A stretch of 64,000 nt of DNA from Astrocystis sublimbata (GCA_022453515.1 JAJNNY010000008.1:968564-1032563), one strand, 5' to 3'. Shown: positions 12,017 to 31,792, counted from the stretch's first letter. Notes: generated by a model from the letters alone, not told the origin. A program made the numbers and translations.

Positions 12017-13798
12017 GGTTGGCTTTGTAGTGTGTAGTGTGTATGCTAATCTCAGGACTAATGGTTAGTTCCGCGGAAGCCGTTGTTCTAGGGTCAGGCA
12101 TGGGGGGATAGTTGTGCACCTAGACGATGTGTCTCTGTTGCTTGGATGTACTGACAGTTGTGCAATAGCGGTGTCGATGTGGGGGTGTTGTTGTTGTTGC
12201 TTCAGGTTGATAAACAATATGTGATAGAGTGAATTGGTTCTCGGATGTTGGTATGATGAGTTGCTTGCAACTGTGAGTTTGCTGACAAGAAACAGAGACG
12301 CAGAAACTGGGAGAGATCCAGCCCTTATATATTCCATATGTAGTCGAGGAGGGAGCCAGATGTGAAGGCCAGCCTCCCTAGTACAGCGTGGTGCTACATT
12401 CTATTGTTGTTTGCCATTGCGCAAGGCGAGTGTGCGATGGACTGTAGGGAGACTTTGAAGTGTGGTGTAACATTATCCAGCATCATGTGATACAATGGGG
12501 CAAAGGGGATCGTGTCTTAACAGCCAACTTCACGTACGTAGCGTTGCCCTTTACTATCCTTACCTAGATAGTGTACCACGTGAAACTTGAGTATGTGGTG
12601 GCTGAGCCAACCTGACAATGTATGATGCTATCTACCACTCCCTGCTTGCAGTGTGCAAAGTGAGTATTTGCAGTATGCAAAGTGGGTGTGTGGTGGCAAC
12701 TCGAGGTGCGTCAAGGGATATTAGCGAAAATGTCCGATAGCAATACTAGCAACATTCAACTTCATATGATCACAACTAAACAAATAATTAATGGGACAGC
12801 GACTATTCATAAAGTCTGTCGTGTTTTCTTAACAGTAAAGGGTGCAATAAATAGGAAGGTTTAAATATAACAGAAGTTTAATCACGATAAATAGTAATGA
12901 TCTTAAGAAGCCCAAATCTATTTTCCCTTATACAGATAAACAAACTATGAGGGATGTTCCGTGTTCAAATAATATTCAGACAGTGTTACCTGGATAGGTA
13001 CAGGAGGAACTGGTCTTGGGTTGAGGTCACGCATCTTAACATAGTAAATATCTCCCTACCTCAGTAACGACAGCTTGGTCGTCAGCCTGAAACATACCGC
13101 TGTTGTAGTGATGTTATTGCTTGACCTCATGGAGGGAATAACTAGGGTTTGCCATTTCGCCACTGAGTACAACGCAATCAATTTTCCGGCCGTTGTCCAA
13201 AGCCCACATAGCCCAGCCCAAAGTAGGTAGACATCAGAGCAAAGGCCGCATAGAGGCCGAAGCTCAGTACAGTACCAACCCATTGAGTTGGCTCGAATTC
13301 ACATACTGAATCCAGGTAGCGGATTGACCTGTTTCTATGTCGCTGATTGTATTCGCTAGATTCTCAGCTTCACATTGCGATATGTGCGGGGGTGATACGC
13401 CAGATGGCGAGTTGCAACCCTGCCCATTCGAGTTGTGAGAACGTACCTTGATGGAGTAGCTATGTATCATCAGAGGCACTCTTGTGCAATAAAGTGCTCA
13501 TCATGAAAGCATACCCATTCTCTCCTGCATCAGTACTTTCGTCGAGGCTTCGTTATCGCTGCCGCCCGTAGGGTCCGGTAAACAGCCACATAATTTTGAG
13601 AAAGGTTATGGGTATTTGAACGCGACGGCTGGGCACGTTGCGATAGGCCGAACGAGCAGGATTCGTAGAAGATTGGGTATATTATCGTATGGTCTAATGC
13701 GGTTGCTGTTCTTTTGTTATATACATTACACGCCTTTTTCGGCAGATCAGCCCGGACCTTTATGTTTCATGAAGTCTAATATGCGTCATCCCAAGTCA
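12017..13798. other. Intergenic, no supported gene
   Basis: No convincing coding region is present. There is a tandem pair of 20-bp near-identical units (12646-12665 and 12668-12687, consensus TTGCAGTRTGCAAAGTGRGT, two mismatches, 22-bp period). The short open frames here look random in composition. Confidence 0.45.
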
Positions 13799-15316
13799 TC
13801 AATCCCGTTGCGATACCGAGACCGTAAAATCCTTCGATACCATTATGCCGCCGTTCTGTTGACCTCCGTTCGGTGTGTTGTCAACTAATCCGGTCTCGGA
13901 TCCACTGCTCGACTCGATGTCTCGATCTATACTCTTCGTTCTCGAACCTATCGTCCGGTGGGTCTTGTATCGTCTATCAGCCGACACCATTACTTGACGA
14001 GTTCCTTGCACCTCTTTCAGTTCGAACGGGTCTGGCAGAGTCGCCTCGAGCGGTGCGAAGTTACGCTTTTGGGGATCGATACGCCGTCCAAAGCTTGAAC
14101 CGTATGTGTGCGAATGGGGCCGTCCGCCATGCGGCGTGGAGTCATCGCGAGTGCTTTTTCCAGGCCATATTCTAGTGAAGTACGAGTACAGCATCGGGAG
14201 ACTGACGCAGAGGATCGTCAAGTGTGGCTCCAGGAAAGCCAAGAAGGTGGACGATACGCTGTGGAATGAGAAGTCGTCGTGGTAATTGATGGTGACTATG
14301 TAGGCCAGACGGACAACCGACGTCGCAGTGACACTATCGTTGACGCAGCCTGTTAGCGACCCTGGTGGTAAGGGCTGTATGATCATGTTCAATCCTTACC
14401 TCAAGCCTGCTGCAAAGAGCCATGATAGTCGAATCTTTTGAGTTTTCTCCATCTTCAGTCTCCAGATAATAGGCAAGGGTACGACCAATACTAGGAGATC
14501 CGTGAAGATTGACCAAACACAAACTGCGACGTATAGTGGTTGCTGTAAAGAGATTGTTAGGAGCGGATGGGGCACAGGATGCGCTCCAGCTAGGCCGGTC
14601 GCTGATTGATAAGATGAGGAATTGAGGCGTCCACGTACACGATCACCACATGTTTCAAGCCCATCCCATTCCCACATCTTATAAAGTGGATGGCAGAAGA
14701 GGAACTGCCATAGGACCAGGCCAACCGTCCCAAGAGCGACGCCGACTATACACCATTTTGTGATTCTGGCAACGGATTTGCTGCTAAACAGCTTCAAGTA
14801 GAAGAACAAGGCGCTTAATTTGCCCAGATTCAGGCTAACAATATGAAGAAGCTCAAAGCTGAATAAGATCTAGTGATGCAATGAGTCTCCAGCGAAAGTG
14901 TTTCCGTTGCGCAGTGGATGACATACTTTGGGAATCGAGAATTGGTTTGGCGCAGGCACGGTCGGAGCATGATGTCCTAAACCGCCGAATACCACTTCAA
15001 TGTTCATGTTAGAATATGCGTTGCTTTCTCTCTATTTGACATGAGGAAAGGGCCACGCACAGAGTGCAAACAGGATCAATTGCCCGAAAGCGAATATCGA
15101 GGCCGCGAAAACCAATGCATCGTCCCAGCCGAGTTTCAACGCGATGTAGAAGCGTGACAAAACCCGCAGCACGATGGTGGTCAACACGAGGAACGAGATG
15201 ATGACGCTCGACACAAACAGCCTGAAAGACAGTTCAACTGGCTCGACCGTTACATAGGTAGGTCCCGGGGGTGGGCGTGGTAATGGCGACTCGGTGGGTA
15301 GAACGGGAGCCGACAT
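13799..15316 (-). CDS. Rhodopsin-like seven-TM membrane protein (SAT4/Pth11-type)
   Basis: Five exons, 15316-15061, 14994-14927, 14869-14639, 14542-14400 and 14333-13799, encode 410 residues. Hallmarks of the fungal 'integral membrane protein/rhodopsin' domain are all present in order: a first helix (LFVSSVIISFLVLTTIVLRV), YIALKLGWDDALVFAA, a GGLGHHAP loop, helices with FSSKSVARITKWC, the CHPLYKMWEWD loop with CGDR, a DLLVLVVPLPIIWRL helix, then SVTATSVVRLAYI and a last helix near FLEPHLTILCVSLPML. The last intron needs the acceptor GATAG at 14334; the stronger-looking CTAACAG upstream would hit a stop. The C-terminal ~110 residues are a polar cytosolic tail. Members are putative GPCR-like sensors with unknown ligands. 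Confidence 0.85.
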
Positions 15317-18300
15317 TCTCGGCTATCTTATTAAGCGGCCGGCTTTCCCATCCATCAAATACGCAGCTTCACGTCGGCGCTTGCGCCCCTCCCGAATACA
15401 TGAACAGAGACAGGCAGGAATGATAATAATATTGTAATATTGCAATATTAATAATCACAATGGATGCTTTCTGACGAGAGATTCTTGTCGATGGATGTAA
15501 AGGATGCGTACATTGTGCGGTATACCACCACAATTATTCAATCTGGGGAACGCTGACTACATACTTAAGGTCTAGTAAGAGCGAACCCCTAGCAGATCTG
15601 TCGGCTCCTGCATGGCAGGCCGGCGAGCGCGGGCCTATGCAATAAGGTATCATCGCGTCTGGCAGGATTCGCGAGCGGTCCAAGTAGAGTATGGTAAGCC
15701 CAGAAGGGTAAGTAAGATCTGATCTCAGACGCCTGGAAACGGCAAGCGGCAAGCCCTACTACTCGCTCCTGTCTGTACGTTGTGAAGATGACAGCGAGTA
15801 TCCACTGATTCTTGGACATGCAGACATGTACATGGCTCGCATGGTACGCTCTTCGGATTCCGGTGGAGATGCGCCCTGACGAGAAGTTCAGCCCCAAACA
15901 ACTGAACAGATGTTATCATGCCGTCGGTTTACTATGAAGACGGAGCCTCTGAAGCGCCCTAGGTCGGCCCTAGGAGAAATGCCGGTGCATCGCGCACGTG
16001 GGCTGCATCATAGCCTCATAGATTACTGAGTCCTGTACGTCGGATGTTCAAGGATACACCATGATCAATAGGTTCAAAACATCCAAGGCATTTACGATCT
16101 AGTTTCACCTGATCTAGCCCATCCATCTTCCTGCCTTCAAGTTGACCTATCACGGATAGGCAGCATAGTTGGAAAATATGATAGCTCGTTAGGAGAGCGA
16201 GGAATAGCACAATAAGGGGTTTAGTTATTCATCGAGTTCATTTGATTTCTTTTTCCCTTCTGATCCGCTCTTCCGGTAGTTAGTGAGGGTTTGAAATGCC
16301 GCACGGGAAGATACGAAAAGGGAATGACCTTGAAGGTTCCCATCATGGCCATCGGCACAAGTGATTGGGTTATTGACACTAGCGCACGAGGCGATCCTTG
16401 CCTGTATTTTGGTCATTCGTCACGCTGAAGCAGACAGAAACTAAGATTCTTGACTGCCGAGGGAGATTATTCACAGCCACACGTCAGGACCACAGAATCG
16501 AAGCATCTGGTACAAGTGGAACAGGTTCGACAGGTCTGACGCAACGCTAAAGTGACAGCCATTGCATAGTAAGTAATGTACTAGAGACCTACTAGTGAAG
16601 AAGCAGACATACGCCACCAACGCCGCCACCGCAAGCTGACTGTTGATGGTAATTGATGCGCCATACCCAATCCAGCAATTAATTGTTCAAGTCTCCTCCA
16701 AATCTCCTAGTGTTCAGCTGGCACTCCCATGGTAGTATCTGCCTAATGGTTTGTTTTGTCCCTGACCTCTTTGGGCCGGCGAAATGTTTGCATTTGTATG
16801 TCAAACCTACCAGAAAACCCCGTCATGGTTCGCGGCGGCTGGACGACATGGAAACGAGGTCTATTGGCTGTCCCCTTTTCGAGAACCGAGTATGATGTGC
16901 AGTGAGCGTAGCCAGTGTCGAGGGGCTCGGCCAGGTGATTGGATCGCTAAGTCCGATGAGATTCTGCATCGTTTCAGTTGACGTATTGGAGAAGCACGCG
17001 TCGGGCGCCAGCGGAGGGCCTGCCATGCTTGCTTCGTGTCAGCCAGGATGTGCCCCGACACCCAAACATTGATACATGAAATTTGGATTGATTTGGAAGG
17101 CGAGGGAGTTTGTATGGCTACGCAACAAGGTGAACGTGGGAAGGGAAGGACAGGAGACAGGCGGGACAGGATGCCATTATCTAGATCTACACAGGCACGC
17201 ATAGTGCTAATACGTTATAGGGAGGTGGCCTTAGTAGACTTCCCTGATCATAGCACCCCCCGGCTCACACATTCCTAAAATAGCCGAAGCAAGCTGGGGG
17301 GAAATTCCCATCGTCTCTTCTACTGCTACCTCTGGACGAAACACAATATATTGCGTGCATTAGAGTACCTGTTCTTTGGGAGCCGTTCTCGGCACTAACA
17401 ACTCCTTTGTATGATCCGCACGACTTTACAGCCCTGGCGCAACATAAGCACACCCGAAATGCGTAGTAGGCGAAACGCTGGCAGTGACGCTACCTAACCT
17501 CTCAGGGCCTTGTTATCGTACGCTTAAAAGCAATCGCTGTACAGAGTACTGGATGCATAGACCTTTCTTGGCGGCTTCCAGTTGGCTTCTAGCTAGTTGA
17601 GTGCCGGAACAGCACATATGTACCGAGTATTATAGGTAAGCACGCTATCCGGCTCCGCGATAGGTCCTGAAAATGCAGATAGTGATCGTCTCTCGAACTT
17701 ATGGCCAATCTGAGCTAACACGTGCTGGGTTTGTATGTAGATCTCGTGAAGCTGATACGCGCTGACAAGAACCAAAACATTGGCAGCTGTTATTGGCCAT
17801 TGCTGTTGTTGCAGTTAGTGAAGCATGTTCAGGGTAACAAGCCTCTAGTGCTGTCGTTGAAAGAAGGCTGAAAGCGCCAGAGAATACACTATCAATCGGT
17901 TGATGTCATTTAGAAGTGGCACGATACTTTTCCCTGAATTCGAAGATGCAGCACTTCAAGGTCGAGGTATAATACCTGTGATATAACTGCATCCAGGTGG
18001 AAGCTGCCGAAACCAGGTTACCGGTAATCACTAATGACGACCAACTTAATGAAGATAAAAAGCTGTTTCGATAACTCAAACAACCGTCATGTAATGATCA
18101 AAGCATTAATTGTTGCCTTGATGCTATTAACATGGCGCTAGCATGCGACCGAGGTATGTCTCCTCCTGAGCGCAACAGGATGAACTGATCGTATTCATGT
18201 TGCGATTGAGCTGCACTCGACATGCTGTCTATGATAGATTCTGCTGTGTAACCACACACTACAGAGACAGGACCATGGGAAGTAGTATTTTTATATTTTC

Positions 18301-18689
18301 TGCCAAGGTAGGCTCAGTAGGCTCCTGTTCAATTGAGGAATGCTCAAGCTGCCTGTATGGGAAGGAGACTGGAATTATCAGGATCAATCAAGGAACAAAG
18401 TAGGCATCTGACTAGGTTAATAGGCAATGATCGGCGCTAAGGACGGCCATGAACGCTTCCCATGAGCTGTCAAGTCATTCAGGATTTTTCGCATGTTACA
18501 AAAATCATCAATCCCACAGCTGCCATGGCAGTATCCAGGAGATGCTTGCGCCTCAAGGCATGAAGGTCTATTTAAGATACGCAGGCGTCCGCCCAGCTGA
18601 TGGAATGCGAACCGTCATGCCTGTATTGTCCGGCTGCCCTCTTTCCTTCTCCTTATTGACCTAAGATTCATTCGTTATCACGAGTCACG
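15317..18689. other. Gene-free stretch of 3.4 kb
   Basis: Only short, random-looking open frames occur. A 16-bp perfect AT palindrome, TAATATTGCAATATTA, lies at 15435-15450, about 120 bp upstream of the rhodopsin-like gene. The last 200 bases before 18690 are the presumed protease promoter. Confidence 0.5.
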
Positions 18690-20021
18690 ATGCACTCCAA
18701 ATCATTCTTTTGCTGGTCTTTATTCACATCCCTTGCCACGGCGAGATGGATACCCAAGGAGAATGAAGGGGCATCATTCATACGCGTCGCCGATGAGCAT
18801 CGAGTCCCCGGCATGTATATTGTCAAGATGAAAGATGGGTTCTCATCATTCAGCGCAGACGAGACTATGCTTGCCCACGTGGCCGATGCCAAACATACAT
18901 ACAGCTCAACGGGCTTCAAGGGCTTTGCCAAGTCACTGAATGAAACGTCGATTCAAGCGCTGAGAGCCAATCCCAATGTAAGCAAGCCAGTTCACAACTA
19001 TTGCTGTAATGTCGGTTCAGTCTGACAAGTAGCCAGGTCGAGTATGTTCAAGAAGACTCGACGTTCCATCTGTACGATTATTCTGCACAGGAGAACGCAC
19101 CCTACGGTGTCGCTCGCATATCCCATCGCAACAGGGGAGATAACACCTATGTTCGCGACGAGTCAGATGGCGAGGGCACCTGCGTGTATGTGATTGATAC
19201 AGGCATCAAGATCGATCACCCAGACTTCGGCGGGCGAGCATCGTGGGCCGCGAACTTTGCCGACGACGAAGATATCGACGGCGCCGGGCACGGAACCTTC
19301 GTCGCGGGCATCGTGGGATCAAACTCTTACGGTGTGGCCAAGAAGACGCAATTGCTTGCTGTCAAGGTGTTCAGAAATGATGGCACCACGGACGGCAGCA
19401 GCATCATTGCTGCGATCGACTGGGTCGCGCAGGATGCGCAGACCCGCGATTGTCCGAAAGGTACCGTCGCCAACCTCTCGCTTGGCGGTGGGAAGAACCA
19501 AGCTAGCAATGACGCTGTGGCTGCGTTGGTTAATGCCGGCACCTTCGTTGTTGTGGCCTCGGGTAACGATAATGCCGACGCGGGGGGGTACTCGCCTGCT
19601 TCTGAGCTCTCTGCTTGCACCGTCTCCGCGAGCGATGAGAACGATGCAAAGGCAGAGTACAGCAACTTTGGGTCCGTCGTTGACATCTGGGCGCCGGGCT
19701 CGAACATTCAGAGCACATCATATGACGGGACCTCGGTGAGTTTATAACCTTTGCTTCAGGCTATCTATCAATGAACTTTCATGTTTCAGACATAGAGCAC
19801 TTGCTGACAAGCCACCCTGAACATAGACCACCGCCTCGGGAACGTCGGCATCTAGTCCCATTGTTGCAGGCCTCGGTGCTTACCTCCTGGCTCTTGAAGG
19901 GGGCCGGGATCCTGTAGCTCTGTGTGACCGTATCAAGGAGCTATCAACGCAAGGAGTATTGACGAATGTACCCGACGATACTGTCAATGCTCTAGCCTTT
20001 AATGGCAACCCGTCGGGATAG
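18690..20021 (+). CDS. Secreted subtilisin-like serine protease (proteinase K family, S8)
   Basis: Exons 18690-18977, 19037-19735 and 19827-20021 encode 393 residues; both introns lie between codons. A signal peptide ([18 protein letters not shown]) is followed by an I9-type inhibitor propeptide containing [12 protein letters not shown] and ending near [12 protein letters not shown]. Mature enzyme probably begins near residue 112 at the [13 protein letters not shown] block, as in proteinase K. The catalytic triad is Asp150 ([18 protein letters not shown]), His181 ([11 protein letters not shown]) and Ser336 (ASGTSASSP); the oxyanion Asn sits in [12 protein letters not shown]. Extracellular broad-specificity proteolysis is the family role; in insect or nematode pathogens relatives degrade cuticle, which is only a possibility here. 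The Ser-motif context GTSASSP differs from the usual GTSMATPH. Confidence 0.9.
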
Positions 20022-23000
20022 TCCAGTCGGACAGATAGCCGTGCTACAATGGAATCGGGTGGGATTTGTATAGAGTCTGGCTGTATCAGGCATCGCAGAT
20101 CGCGGTGATCGGTCAAAGTAAATCAGATTTACAATAACGAAGTATACGACAACAAAACTTGAACAAGTGCATAACATCACTGCGAACATTGGCAACCGAT
20201 AACTACCGCTGAGGTAGAATCACTTGACGGATTCGGTGAAGGCACTCTAATGATCCTGCGTGTCAGCTGGAGCGCATAACCAATCATTTTCGGTCCCTTT
20301 TGCCTACTTCGGTGTTACTGGTTCCTTTCGCTGCTTTCTCAATGTGGTAGGGCGAGACAGCATGAGATATTATTGCCAAAGTAGGTGGAATAGGACCGCA
20401 GCGTTTGCCACGTGTCCACGTGGCTTGTATGCAACGATCCGATCCTCTGCATCATAAGTCTGCACGCCACATGCATCAATACCTGTCCCCCTGTGTGCCT
20501 GGAGCCAGTCATATGTCAGCTCACAATGCCCCCTTCCTTCACTTGCTTACCTACCTTTCATCAGAACTTCTACAAGGACCATGGCAACAATAACTACCGA
20601 CTCGTCGATTGGCACCGACATGGTATGTTAATGAACTTGATAGTAGGCCATAATTAAGCAGGTAGCGCCATATCGCGCAGTCAGGGGGGATGCTCCAAAT
20701 CGTAATCAAAAGAAGTCGGCTTTACCACGGAGGATACGTTCGATAATGCGTACAGGGGTAATCAATGTCAAAACATCGCATGGTTTAATTCTACTAAACA
20801 GATAATTGCACAGGCCAATTACCATGAGCTCATTCGCGTTCACAACACATTTTCTGTTAGCTTTGCGAAAAAGTTGAAGTAGAATACCAGCCAGCGGCAT
20901 ACTTTGAATTGGAAATAATATCTTGGTACAAGTGATGTTTGAAACAAGCTGTAGGAGATCTTTATAACGATTGAAATTCTATAAATTGAGAAAGTGAAAA
21001 AGTGAAAAGTTGAGGAAAATGAGACATTGGTGCTTCCTGTAGGGCCACGAGATCATGGCACCTACCCGCGAATGTAGTTGACATTTCTGTAGGAAGTTTG
21101 GCAAATGAAAATACGTTCTGTGTTCCGTCGTGATGTACTGTCGAATTTCCTCTTCTCGCTGCCATTTTCAGGGGGCAGGCAAGGAAGAGTGCAGTGCTGC
21201 TTGCTTCGGGGACAAGGCATTGTTCAAGTCACAAGACTAAACAAGAGGAGCATGTCTGGGTGACAAAAGCTTCGGTGATCTGAGTATGCAAGGACATATC
21301 GTACAAGCGTAGCAGGGTCGAGGGCCTGAAATCTCATCAGTTCATATTCTATGCTGTTTCCAGCAGGTTGATTTCTTTTCACCTTGATGAGCAGGCTAAT
21401 TTGGTGCCTGCACGTACTCGGAGCGGCAATACTTGCACCATCGATGTTGGCAATTGGGGCATTGAACTTGCACGTCTGGAGACCATGGTCCGTCGTCGCA
21501 ATTGCTCTGAATAATCCAATTAGTGATGACGACTCGGTTGTCTGAGGGTAAATTGGCCTACGCAATAAATGACTATAGAGTATTGAGTAGGCATTTCTTG
21601 TCTGATTTCAGACGCTGTTCTTTGGGCTATCGGTAAGTGAACTCCTATCAAGTTTCTCGAGGTGAGTTATCCGTAGATGTTGCAATAAACCTCAACAATA
21701 GAGAGCGTCAAACTCAGTATTATATACACGTGTAATTGACACCTTCCAAATGCGCAGTCACATTTCTGAGATCACATATCTCGGTCAAGTCAACCTCGTG
21801 AGTTGCAGGATTAGCTGAGAATCGAAAACGAATCATCGATAGCAGCACCAAATTCCAGAAACCCACAACATTGGCTCGCCTTAATGCCTCAGCAACAACA
21901 TCAAGTGTGAGTTCTGACATCATGAACTATCAATTTCCAGTAATGCCCAACTTGCAGACGTCCCACATCGTGAAGCTACCACGAATAACAAGGCTTGTTG
22001 GTGATCGATTGGTCGTGTAGCAATATAGTCCTGTCCGAATAGTTAGGCCACACGTTCCGTTGTCAGGTAAGACGACAGCTACGCAGGATAAGCTGTGGTC
22101 TCACAGCAACTAGAGTAGCCATCATTGTCATCTAACAATTTCACTTTGCATCGCCATTATGGGTCAGCGTCCGTTTGACTGGATAGGGGTAATGGCAGTG
22201 GCATTGCAGATCGTTGGCAAGAAGCACCAAACCCAGTCATTGGAGCAAAATTCTCGAAGCTTTGTCCACGCGACTGAGAAATGTCAGATTTCGAATTCGG
22301 TAAGCTTCCAGAACACTTTTTGCAGTTCCTTAGATCGGTGGCTTGGCCTCACGTACTGAAGTGCCCGCCCGACTGAATAAAGCCAATTCCCAGACATGAG
22401 ACTAAGTGAGGCTGTGCTGACGGCCTGTCCCCAGTCATCGAGAAATATTCTAGCACTCGGGCATGTGATTGTCGTTTGACGTAGGGAACTTGGAGTTTAC
22501 TGATAAATTTTCAAACAGTTCAGAATCATTGGGGTTTATTGCCGTTTCGACAGTTCATCGCGCGGACGCAACAGCGGAATCGCGCAGTTTCCTCCCCTCA
22601 TAGCCACCCTGGCACTACAATATCAAACAGGCGCAGTCTGTACACCGAAATTTGAAATGCCTCTTTTTTCCGGTTGCCACTTGACTTATTGATGACATAT
22701 TTTGCAGTGCTCTGGAAATAATGTCGGATTTCGAACATCGTCTTCCTCTTCACATGCGTCTTCCTGAAACATCACCACTGGCTATCTTGGCAATTGTGCA
22801 ATTAAGTTGCCGATACGCGGATAGAGTAGGAATCTAGACACGATCGATGTTGTTCAAAATTTTGGGCTTCGTTGTCGTGCGGGAAGCCCCCGGTTCGTAT
22901 GTTCGGTTGCAAATCCCTCTCGCCCCAGTAGGCATTTACTCAGTCAACATGAACTATAAACTCAGCTTCCTCAAATCCCAAGCTGTAATTTACCAGCAAT

Positions 23001-24248
23001 CCAGGATTGACGTGGATATCCTCTTCCTTAGCAATGATGCAAAAATAAGTCGGAAACTCCTTAATTACTAACCACAGCTACGTATTGCTACCATGAGTAG
23101 ATCACGTACAATTTTGACTGTTCTTTCTTGTTGTACATGAGTTATTAAAATACTGTAGTAAATTTGACATCAAGACCAAATAACAATAGTTTTCAACGGG
23201 ATTCAGAATGCCACCTCGTCTGAAATTTGTCGTCTCAGCGTTGCCGCACCCTGCATTTGATCTTCCCTACGTCCATTTCAGGCGGGAACGTAGTGACAGA
23301 CAGGACGATCAGGTATCACAAGATTGGCTGCCCGTCTCAGTCCGAGCTAATCATACCATCGCACGACAGCCCGGTGAATAGCGATGATGATATGCGATTC
23401 TGGCTGGCTGGCCAGTCAACAATAAGGTATATCCAGGCCCGTGACCGTTGAGCATGACGATTAGCGCTAAATACCTAACGGACTCCAAACTCGGACCCAA
23501 GTTTCGATCACTAATCATACACTGCAGCAGACCATCCGAACAGATGAAAGCCAATAATCTTCTTAGCATATCGCGTTGGTCTTTGCCGGCAGTCAGTTTC
23601 CCAGGTAAGTAAGTGGCTTAGAGTCGTCGCAGAAGCCGATGATGTCAGTCAGTTAAGGCAGCACTTCCAAGATCTCACTGCATCAATAAAACGCATAACC
23701 GTTGGACCAGACGGCATCATGCATTGCCTAGCGCAAACGGAAATGGGTTCCCGGGGAGGCTTACCGAAAATGCACAAATTTCGGTGGATCGTTCGAGATT
23801 GCAAGTTCCTTGCTCAGCCCCGAGAGGTATCGTCTGCAGGTCAAGCTGAAAGGGTGAGGCAATCGGCTGAGGTTTGACAATAGCCCTGAAATATTGACCC
23901 TGATGGCGTCATGTCATATATGCAAATAAAATCTGCCGCGGTGAAAGTCAGTTGTCTCATCCCTTCTGGTACTCATGAGGTCTTTGATGCTCGCTGCGAC
24001 CAAGTCGTGAAATGTCTCCTTGTCTTCACAAATACTGTTGCGGCCAGCAGCTGTCTCTCTAACCCTGGGTACATCTCGACTCGGCACTCATGTCATTAAT
24101 TATCACTTTGGCAACAACGAGAAAGGGAATGTATAATGGCTTGTGGTATCATAACAATATGTATTGAACTTTATTATATATGTTCCCCGAACTATAGTTT
24201 AGGTTTTGTTCTTCCTCCTGCTGTTGGTTGTTCGCTCGTGCCCTGTAG
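20022..24248. other. Gene-free stretch of 4.2 kb
   Basis: I found no gene. Open frames are short (longest about 113 codons, minus strand 21565-21224) and have no recognisable domain, signal peptide or splice-linked partner. The 20650-21200 and 22800-23200 portions are AT-rich. This could be degenerate repeat DNA. Confidence 0.5.
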
Positions 24249-30177
<5,929 letters not shown>

Positions 30178-30705
30178 ATGAAGGACTGCTGCGGGGAACT
30201 GATAATGCGAGTGTTCGCGGAGGTGTTATGGCGCTCCATCGCATCTGGGGTGGTTATCATAGCCGAGTCCCTATTCGTGCAACGCCGCCCATTGATCGTG
30301 CGCATCGGTCGTGGGTTCCAGCGGACCCTCCACCTCCCGCGATGTCTCTGTGCCTTCACAGAGTGCGACCCAGGCATCACCAAAAACGCCCTACGACGCA
30401 GCAGTGTAGCTATCATGGGCACATCCGTCTTCTTTAGCCTTTTCGTCGCGCTACCCTTTTGTAGTATAGGGCGAGCGGGCCTGCAGAACCGCATTCTCAT
30501 GGTCTTTGCGATGATCAACCCCGTTTTCTGCAGTATCATTGTGTGGATCGTCCTGGCCATAAAGAAACCTCCGGAGACCGAAGCCAGCTGCCGTCAAACT
30601 AAAGATCTGGAGCAGGCGCCATTATCTTGGAGTGTGGAAGATTATGATGAGTTTGCGGTGGAGAATAACATCAAGTCCATCTGGTCTGAAACTTGTTTCT
30701 GGTGA
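30178..30705 (+). CDS. Doubtful hypothetical membrane protein ORF
   Basis: A single frame of 175 codons starts MKDCCGELIMRVFAEV. It contains two likely membrane helices (about residues 78-98, VAIMGTSVFFSLFVALPFCS, and about 107-127, MVFAMINPVFCSIIVWIVL) and an acidic, aromatic C-terminus (WSVEDYDEFAVENNIKSIW). No family is recognised. The frame may continue by splicing: just after the stop, another frame reads PQAAWSDRYVTR up to a GTATGT donor at about 30739, but I could not join them with canonical signals. It could be a truncated gene, a decayed gene or chance. Confidence 0.3.
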   Translation: MKDCCGELIMRVFAEVLWRSIASGVVIIAESLFVQRRPLIVRIGRGFQRTLHLPRCLCAFTECDPGITKNALRRSSVAIMGTSVFFSLFVALPFCSIGRAGLQNRILMVFAMINPVFCSIIVWIVLAIKKPPETEASCRQTKDLEQAPLSWSVEDYDEFAVENNIKSIWSETCFW

Positions 30706-31792
30706 ACCACAGGCAGCTTGGAGCGACCGATATGTCACAAGGTATGTCTACCCCAGCATCAGCATACGGGAAGGCTTGTGATCAAAACTCACATCCTACC
30801 AGGGAATGATATACTAGGAACGGCAAACACAAATCCGTCTAAGCTCACGATAGAGTACACGTGTCACCAACTCCAGCGTCTCTCAGCGTCCAATGCCAGG
30901 CAGAGTGCTCGACAGGAACCACAACAACGCCACTACACCCCTACTACAGAGCATCTCGACACCCTTTCCAAAACACGAGGTACGACAGCGGCGCCGAAGA
31001 CATGGTCTCGGCGGGGATGGGCTGGCCCGCGATGACGTCGTTGGCGGGACTGACGCTCCCGCCGCTTCGGATCAGGGCGGCGGGCGATGGACAGTTTCAA
31101 TTTGGCCGGGCATTACGAGTGCTAGACAAAGGAACGGAAATAAGATGGAGTGTTTCAACATGATTGAGGGATTCATTAAGGGTTCATGAACATGAAAGCA
31201 GAGATCGGGGGCTTTCTCCGATTGGTAGATAGACGACGACTCCTGCAGAGGGGGAAACCGAAGGAAGAAAATGTGATGGGTGAACATCAACAATGGCCGA
31301 GGACTAGGATTGTGGGCCGATGCGCATACCCGGGACCAACGTGCGATACGGCGTGACGGAGTGCTGCGTGCGCCACCTCGTCCGCCAAGGCTCCGGATTT
31401 AAACAGCTCACACGCAGTGTGGAGCCGCTCCTAGATCTGGCCTGCCTGCTAGTGACTTGTCAAGAATATCTTTATAACCAAATAATAATAGTAAAGCCCT
31501 TAACTGTACGTAGGTAATTAATTATTCTTCCTCCTTTAGAAAAGAACGAGGGTACTTGAAGCTGCAATAAGATTTTCAACCTAGCTGTTCGATTGATGAG
31601 TTAATTACACCGTCTCGTGTACAATGTCGCCAACTTTCTGCGTTTGAATGGCTGGTCACTTGCCAAGGCCTTCGCGCTGCCAGGCATCCAGGCAACCAGG
31701 CTCGCCAGGGTCGCGTGCGACACGCCCGCTCCGCAACATCCTGTGTCCCGCAAACACCAAGCTTGGAATTTATCTTGTAAACAGGCAACACC
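30706..31792. other. Intergenic, no supported gene
   Basis: Several overlapping frames between 30718 and 31190 are Thr/Pro/Arg-rich and look non-coding. The last few hundred bases are the sirtuin promoter. No other signal is seen. Confidence 0.45.

Noticed and set aside
14334..14400. Apparent frame break in the rhodopsin-like gene (pseudogene)
   Set aside because: Using the acceptor GATAG at 14334 instead of CTAACAG restores the reading frame and the expected SVTATSVVRL helix.
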